Shown piece after piece: positions 6,255-9,594 of a stretch of 9,594 nt of DNA. How positions within the stretch are numbered: position 1 is the stretch's first letter; every line of letters starts with the position of its first letter. A program made the translations under genes and the position numbers. This stretch comes from Spirochaetaceae bacterium. Lineage in GTDB: Bacteria > Spirochaetota > Spirochaetia > Treponematales > Breznakiellaceae. Below the pieces are notes generated by a model. That model saw only the letters and a program-made list of their open reading frames with translations, was not told the origin of the DNA and made no database searches. The DNA lies in assembly GCA_031255315.1 (NCBI GenBank), contig JAIRSS010000193.1, positions 1 to 9,594 on the forward strand, read 5' to 3'.

Positions 6255-7136
6255 ATGAAGCGAGGCTATATTACCGGATTATTAATTTTGACTGCCGCAA
6301 TGGTTGCAGGACAGACTAAGATCGATATTTCCGGGATGATCGAATGGGATCGGATGGAACTAAACGCCGCGGTAACGTTGAATCTGGCCTCCGCGAGGAT
6401 TAAACTTCCCACAGGCCGGTCCCAAGCGGAAGAAATCATCAACGTTGAATACGTCAATCTTATACTGCCGCATATTTTGGCCCTCCCGGTAGATTCATCC
6501 ACTACAATAGAAGATTTGATAAACCGGGGTGAATTTTCCTTCCGTCTTCCCACGCTTGTCATTAATACCGTCCGGAGGGTTCCGCCCGTCTTATCCACGG
6601 ACCTTACCGCTCTTACCGCTTCGTATAGCCTGGACCTGACGGCCGTCTCTTCCCGAATCATCAGGCATAGCCGGCCCCTGGAACCGCCCAGGATCCTTAT
6701 TCCCGTTCCCGCGGCGGAATACTCAGGGGTCCTTATCATCGCAAGCGAGGAGACCGCTGTTCACGGGAGGAACAGCACCGCCCTGACCGAACCGTGCATC
6801 TTCCCCAAGGTGTGGGATACCGATATGAACCTTATTTACGACCGGAATATTTTTGATCCGGCTAATCTTGAAAGAACCGCGCCGGTCATGTATGTTTCCG
6901 AATCAAGCGTCTTCCGCCCCATCCCTTCGGGATTAAGCCCGGAACTGGTGGAACTGGTGGGAACCAACCCCCTGCGTATCATAGCCCGAGGCGTCTTTGG
7001 CATTCGGCCTACGGACCCCGTCATAGACCGGGAAGACGCTCTGCTCATCCTCTCCTCGGAGGCCAACCGGCGGCTCCTGCGGGAAGGCCGGGTCGCCATT
7101 GTGCTTAATGAAAAAACCCTGAAAAATCCCTTTTGA
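6255..7136 (+). CDS. exported protein of unknown function, C-terminal half LPP20/FlgP-like (tentative)
   Basis: The 293-residue protein starts at ATG 6255, 26 bases after the transglycosylase stop, with G-rich tracts (GGGGG, AGGG) upstream as ribosome-binding site. A signal peptide (MKRGYITGLLILTAAMVAGQ) with no lipobox predicts a periplasmic or outer-membrane location. The N-terminal half (SGMIEWDRMELNAAVTLNL, then ARIKLPTGRSQAE) is likely beta-rich. The C-terminal half contains YSGVLIIASEE (155-165), PCIFPKVWDTDMNLIYDR (180-197) and GTNPLRIIARGVFG followed by TDPVIDREDA (236-262). It ends in a helical LSSEANRRLLREGRVAIVL segment. This order resembles exported proteins distantly related to LPP20/FlgP, in which an NPL-x-V-x-A stretch is followed by TD-x-VI and CRV-x-IV-x-D. 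That is recalled from the family, not tested. As the last gene of the operon it probably also acts in the envelope. Confidence 0.8.
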   Translation: MKRGYITGLLILTAAMVAGQTKIDISGMIEWDRMELNAAVTLNLASARIKLPTGRSQAEEIINVEYVNLILPHILALPVDSSTTIEDLINRGEFSFRLPTLVINTVRRVPPVLSTDLTALTASYSLDLTAVSSRIIRHSRPLEPPRILIPVPAAEYSGVLIIASEETAVHGRNSTALTEPCIFPKVWDTDMNLIYDRNIFDPANLERTAPVMYVSESSVFRPIPSGLSPELVELVGTNPLRIIARGVFGIRPTDPVIDREDALLILSSEANRRLLREGRVAIVLNEKTLKNPF

Positions 7137-7207
7137 CGGCGGCGCGCGTGGGATCAGGGGCGGCGGTACTTCCGCGGCATCTCACTGCAACAGTAGGGTT
7201 TACCCCC

Positions 7208-7223
7208 AGCGGGCACCCCCGCT
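7208..7223. terminator. weak hairpin between convergent genes
   Basis: agcggg (7208-7213) can pair with cccgct (7218-7223) across a 4-base loop. It lies where the rightward and leftward operons converge and touches the leftward stop codon. No T run follows on either strand. The rest of 7137-7207 shows no gene and no better terminator. The call is positional and weak. Confidence 0.25.
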
Positions 7224-8542
7224 CACTGTAAGCATACGGCTTCTGTCAAATTCAACACGTTTGCCCGTATTTCTACCTGCCCCTGGGAATATGCGGCGAT
7301 GAGCCGGCCATTACCGGCGTAATAATTCACCGTTACCGAATAAACCCCCGGATCGAGCGTAATTCCTCCCACATAGGCTTTCCCGGGGAAGTACCGCGAA
7401 ACGCGCAGATCCGCCTGTTCGGTAGCTTCCGCCATCACTTGAGCGCCCACACTGAGAATAGCCAGAAGCAAACTCGTTCCGCCTTCCGTCTGGTTCGAAG
7501 CTTCATCCAGAACCGAAGAAGAAATTCCCTTTATGGTCGCCCGGAGTATGGATTTCATATAGATGAGGCCCTCTTTTTCTTTAAAGGTCTCCCGGGCAAC
7601 CGCCCCCATATCCTCAAGAAGTTCCAACTCAAACCGTTCCTGCCCATTATTTATTACCGCTTCTATACGGCTGACCAGGGAAGGCCGGTCCACAAGAACC
7701 GGGAGGGCTATTTTCATCCACCGCGAATTGGGCAGGGGGATACGGATGACGGTTTCTTCTTTTATAGGAGCCATCCCGCTGAAGGCAAGCACGTTCAGCC
7801 GGGCCTTGTCCCGGGGAATATTCAATTCTTCGTCTATTGAGGCCGGCGCCGGGTAAGAATATACCCCCGGGGCATTTGCGAACGCGACTTTAAGATGGTC
7901 CCGGTCTATGCGGGCGTCATCGTATTGCCCTATTCCCCGGTAAAAGAGGATCCCCAAATACCGGGCTAAGGCGGAATCATTGAACTTGGTGGTGGTTCCA
8001 TACTCATTGGCCGGAATATCCGCCGATTGCTCCAACGCCATCTTTTGCATGCCGGTCATCAGAACCCCGTATTTAGCGGCCAGAAACTGCAGCTTGTTAT
8101 TCATCCGCCTGATTTCAACCAGGGCGTCTTCCAGGTTGTTCTGGTGATAATAATTGAGGGCGTTGAAAACATTGATGTATACATCCTCATAGTCTTCGCC
8201 CTCATATTCCCTGATATTGTCATTCAGAATATAGGTTCCGATTTCCTGCGTGATGCTTTTGGTATACGCCGCTTCAATCGCCCGTTCCCCATCCTGCAAG
8301 AGGGGAACGGATTCATCAAATCGTTGGGCGTAATGCGTTAAAAGCCCCTTGTCCAGATAGAAAAGAATGGCGTCCCGTTGCTTGTATATATCCTTCTGGC
8401 GTTTATCAATGAGGGAGACGCCTTCATCGTATTTTCCGAGATATACCTCGCCGTCTATTTGTCTGTAGGCGTCGGTAGTAGCGCAACTAAGTAAGAGTAT
8501 AAAAACCAAACACAGTGATCCGCTTCCAACGTACCTGAACAT
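7223..8542 (-). CDS. COG3014-type lipoprotein linked to LpoB
   Basis: The product has 439 residues, starting at ATG 8542 with AGGA about 8 bases upstream. The signal peptide ends in LLLS-C with the lipidated cysteine at residue 20. The N-terminal ~160 residues are helical and TPR-like. They include EYEGEDYEDVYINVFNALNYY (about 113-133) and NNLEDALVEIRRMNNKL (135-151), which I associate with the COG3014 family of uncharacterised lipoproteins. The middle contains LNVLAFSGMAPIKEE (249-263). The C-terminus is beta-rich: ADLRVSRYFPGKAYVGGITL, then DPGVYSVTVNYY (377-408). It lies 15 bases after the LpoB-like gene on the same strand, a pairing also known in other bacteria. The biochemical role is unknown; a cell-wall synthesis or outer-membrane function is inferred from the neighbour. 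Confidence 0.82.
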   Translation of the reverse strand: MFRYVGSGSLCLVFILLLSCATTDAYRQIDGEVYLGKYDEGVSLIDKRQKDIYKQRDAILFYLDKGLLTHYAQRFDESVPLLQDGERAIEAAYTKSITQEIGTYILNDNIREYEGEDYEDVYINVFNALNYYHQNNLEDALVEIRRMNNKLQFLAAKYGVLMTGMQKMALEQSADIPANEYGTTTKFNDSALARYLGILFYRGIGQYDDARIDRDHLKVAFANAPGVYSYPAPASIDEELNIPRDKARLNVLAFSGMAPIKEETVIRIPLPNSRWMKIALPVLVDRPSLVSRIEAVINNGQERFELELLEDMGAVARETFKEKEGLIYMKSILRATIKGISSSVLDEASNQTEGGTSLLLAILSVGAQVMAEATEQADLRVSRYFPGKAYVGGITLDPGVYSVTVNYYAGNGRLIAAYSQGQVEIRANVLNLTEAVCLQ

Positions 8543-8557
8543 ACCGCCAATCCTTAA

Positions 8558-9169
8558 CTACAGACGCGCGCCCGGGGTTTTTATGATCTTCTTTATTTCA
8601 CTGTTCTGGTCCATCCAGAGCCGGGTATTGGTTTCGATATTAGACAACTCAGCGGATACAAAATACGTCCTCGTCGACGTCTTTCCCGCGCGGTCCACAA
8701 TGGTCTTAACCGACCCAGTGAGGAGGAAATCCGCCCCCGTTTCATTTCTCAGGGCCGCGGCGGTATCCTCGCTGGCGTTGCTTTCCTGATCAATCCGTTC
8801 CGCCCGCAGTTCTTCCCGGGTATCTCCCCCGGCCACAAAATCCGCCTTTCCACTGTTGAATATGGCGATTTCCATGGTTTTCGCGATAATGGACGTGTCG
8901 ATGTGTTCATCACTCTGGTTCCTGAACGAACCGATCAGAATCACCGGCAGGCGCCCCTTAGCGGCTATTTCCTGAGTAACCCGGGGAGATTCCAGGCAGG
9001 CATTGATAAGGGAATCACAGACTATTCGGACATCCGTATCATTCCAGTAGCCGCTTAAATCGGTCTGGGTATCCGCGTCAACCCGGGAAACTTTGGGGGT
9101 GGATGCGCAGGCAACAAATCCGCCGCAAACCGCCAGCCCCAATACAACGATCCTAACAAACCTATTCAT
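8558..9169 (-). CDS. LpoB-like penicillin-binding protein activator lipoprotein
   Basis: This is a 203-residue lipoprotein, close to the 213 of Escherichia coli LpoB. The start ATG at 9169 has a strong AAGGAG site 7 bases upstream. The signal peptide ends in FVA-C with the lipid cysteine at residue 21. Family features follow in order: VDADTQTDLSGYWNDTDVR (30-48), a beta strand LPVILIGSFRNQSDEHIDT (74-92), GADFLLTGSVKTI (145-157) and YFVSAELSNIETNTRLW (169-185). In E. coli LpoB sits in the outer membrane and reaches through the peptidoglycan to stimulate the synthase PBP1b; here the partner is not in the window. The protein lacks the long proline-rich linker of E. coli LpoB, so the periplasmic geometry may differ. 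Related versions occur in spirochetes and Bacteroidetes. It is the first gene of a two-gene operon with a COG3014-type lipoprotein. Confidence 0.88.
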   Translation of the reverse strand: MNRFVRIVVLGLAVCGGFVACASTPKVSRVDADTQTDLSGYWNDTDVRIVCDSLINACLESPRVTQEIAAKGRLPVILIGSFRNQSDEHIDTSIIAKTMEIAIFNSGKADFVAGGDTREELRAERIDQESNASEDTAAALRNETGADFLLTGSVKTIVDRAGKTSTRTYFVSAELSNIETNTRLWMDQNSEIKKIIKTPGARL

Positions 9170-9193
9170 GTAGATACTCCTTCATTGTTTAGC

Positions 9194-9230
9194 AGCTTAC
9201 CAGAAGTCCGCAGAACTGACCCTGTAAGCT
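9194..9230 (-). promoter_or_regulatory. stem-loop at the 5' end of the lpoB-like mRNA
   Basis: agcttac (9194-9200) and gtaagct (9224-9230) form a perfect 7-bp stem around a 23-base loop. If transcription starts near 9234, as the promoter predicts, the stem forms almost at the 5' end of a leader of about 65 bases and upstream of the ribosome-binding site. Such a stem may stabilise the mRNA or bind a protein. No known riboswitch was recognised. Confidence 0.4.
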
Positions 9231-9240
9231 TATTTCTTGT

Positions 9241-9269
9241 ACTGTACCCTACTTTTTAATTTTTAGCAA
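9241..9269 (-). promoter_or_regulatory. promoter of the lpoB-like operon
   Basis: On the minus strand TTGCTA (9269-9264) and TACAGT (9246-9241) are separated by an A+T-rich 17-base spacer. Each box matches the sigma-70 consensus at four of six positions. It is the best candidate in the region and is correctly placed for the gene starting at 9169. Confidence 0.45.
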
Positions 9270-9377
9270 TATTCTTTGCATCAGGGCCGGCAATTCCGAA
9301 TTCAACCGCGGACCACTATCGGCCCTCACGAATATAAAGAAGGAACACCGGACAACAGGCTAAAGAGGACAAACGAC

Positions 9378-9503
9378 ATGGACATCCGCCCGGACCGCTT
9401 CGCTCCCTGCAATGACACGAACTGCGCCGGGGCAAGAGGTACCACATTACGGGCGGGCAAAAAACCGTCCAGGGAGAACGGGCTATTAACCAAACATGCT
9501 TGA
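9378..9503 (+). CDS. possible 41-residue small protein
   Basis: An ATG at 9378 follows an AGAGG site about 9 bases upstream and opens a frame of 41 codons beginning MDIRPDRFAPC, then NDTNCAGARG, with a basic C-terminal half. The two cysteines are four residues apart. No family is recognised, and a frame this short can arise by chance. The wider stretch 9270-9511 holds no other credible gene. The minus-strand frame across it continues into the tRNA and is rejected. Confidence 0.2.
   Translation: MDIRPDRFAPCNDTNCAGARGTTLRAGKKPSRENGLLTKHA
9459..9481 (-). terminator. weak intrinsic terminator behind tRNA-Asp
   Basis: On the minus strand CCGT (9481-9478) pairs with ACGG (9468-9465) across a 9-base loop, followed at once by six T residues. 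The stem is only 4 bp. It lies about 30 bases beyond the tRNA 3' end and is the only T-run hairpin in the right position. Confidence 0.35.
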
Positions 9504-9511
9504 TTGACTGA

Positions 9512-9586
9512 CGGGAGCGACGGGGCTTGAACCCGCGATCTCCGGCTTGACAGGCCAGCGTGATAAACCAGCTTCACTACGCCCCC
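9512..9586 (-). tRNA. tRNA-Asp, anticodon GUC
   Basis: A full 75-base cloverleaf folds on the minus strand. The acceptor stem is GGGGGCG with CGCTCCC (one G-U pair) and discriminator G. The D arm is GTGA-TCAC with GG in the loop. The anticodon arm CTGGC-CTGTCAA-GCCGG has GTC at positions 34-36. The variable loop has 5 bases. The T arm GCGGG-TTCAAGC-CCCGT carries the invariant TTC. The CCA end is not encoded and must be added after transcription. The promoter lies outside the right edge. Confidence 0.95.
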
Positions 9587-9594
9587 AACATTGT

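Noticed and set aside
9326..9577. 83-residue minus-strand frame
   Set aside because: Its first third is the tRNA-Asp gene read as protein, so it cannot be a real coding region.

Overview
The window looks like chromosome from a fairly GC-rich spirochete, most likely a Treponema of the termite-gut type. This rests on the set of lipoproteins with loose spirochetal lipoboxes, the TPR, LysM and LpoB-like envelope genes and the base composition. It is an inference; no marker gene fixes the species. Most of the window is ordinary chromosomal cell-envelope content. The accessory-looking part is the left ~680 bases.

Left part (1-683). The 5' end of an IS630-type transposase runs off the left edge on the minus strand, with an extended -10 promoter and a small palindrome in the promoter spacer. 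Next comes a gene-free stretch with a pair of 25-bp inverted repeats (387-411 and 576-600). They enclose two perfect hairpins and a minus-strand intrinsic terminator. Positions 684-1143 hold a minus-strand pair: a 53-residue rubredoxin, too short for ordinary ORF cut-offs, and a 97-residue protein I do not recognise starting 4 bases after it. A TTGACA promoter lies upstream, just beyond a 36-bp near-perfect palindrome that closes the next operon.

Middle part (1287-7136). Two operons diverge from a very compact promoter region at about 3588-3639, where the two -35 boxes share the same bases. Leftward are a six-helix membrane protein of the LiaI/LiaF transmembrane type and a TPR lipoprotein, overlapping by 4 bases. 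Rightward are a TPR-like lipoprotein, an MltD-type lytic transglycosylase with two LysM domains (stop and start overlap by one base), and an exported protein of unknown function. Both predicted first genes start at or next to the predicted transcription start, so leaderless mRNAs are possible.

Right part (7223-9586). A minus-strand operon encodes an LpoB-type lipoprotein (the family that activates penicillin-binding proteins) and a COG3014-type lipoprotein. Its promoter is followed by a leader hairpin. A tRNA-Asp(GUC) closes the window. A peptidoglycan-cleaving enzyme, an LpoB homologue and several TPR lipoproteins so close together suggest a region devoted to cell-wall and outer-membrane maintenance. 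I found no CRISPR array, toxin-antitoxin pair, restriction system or phage gene, and no clear evidence of a wholly new multi-gene system.
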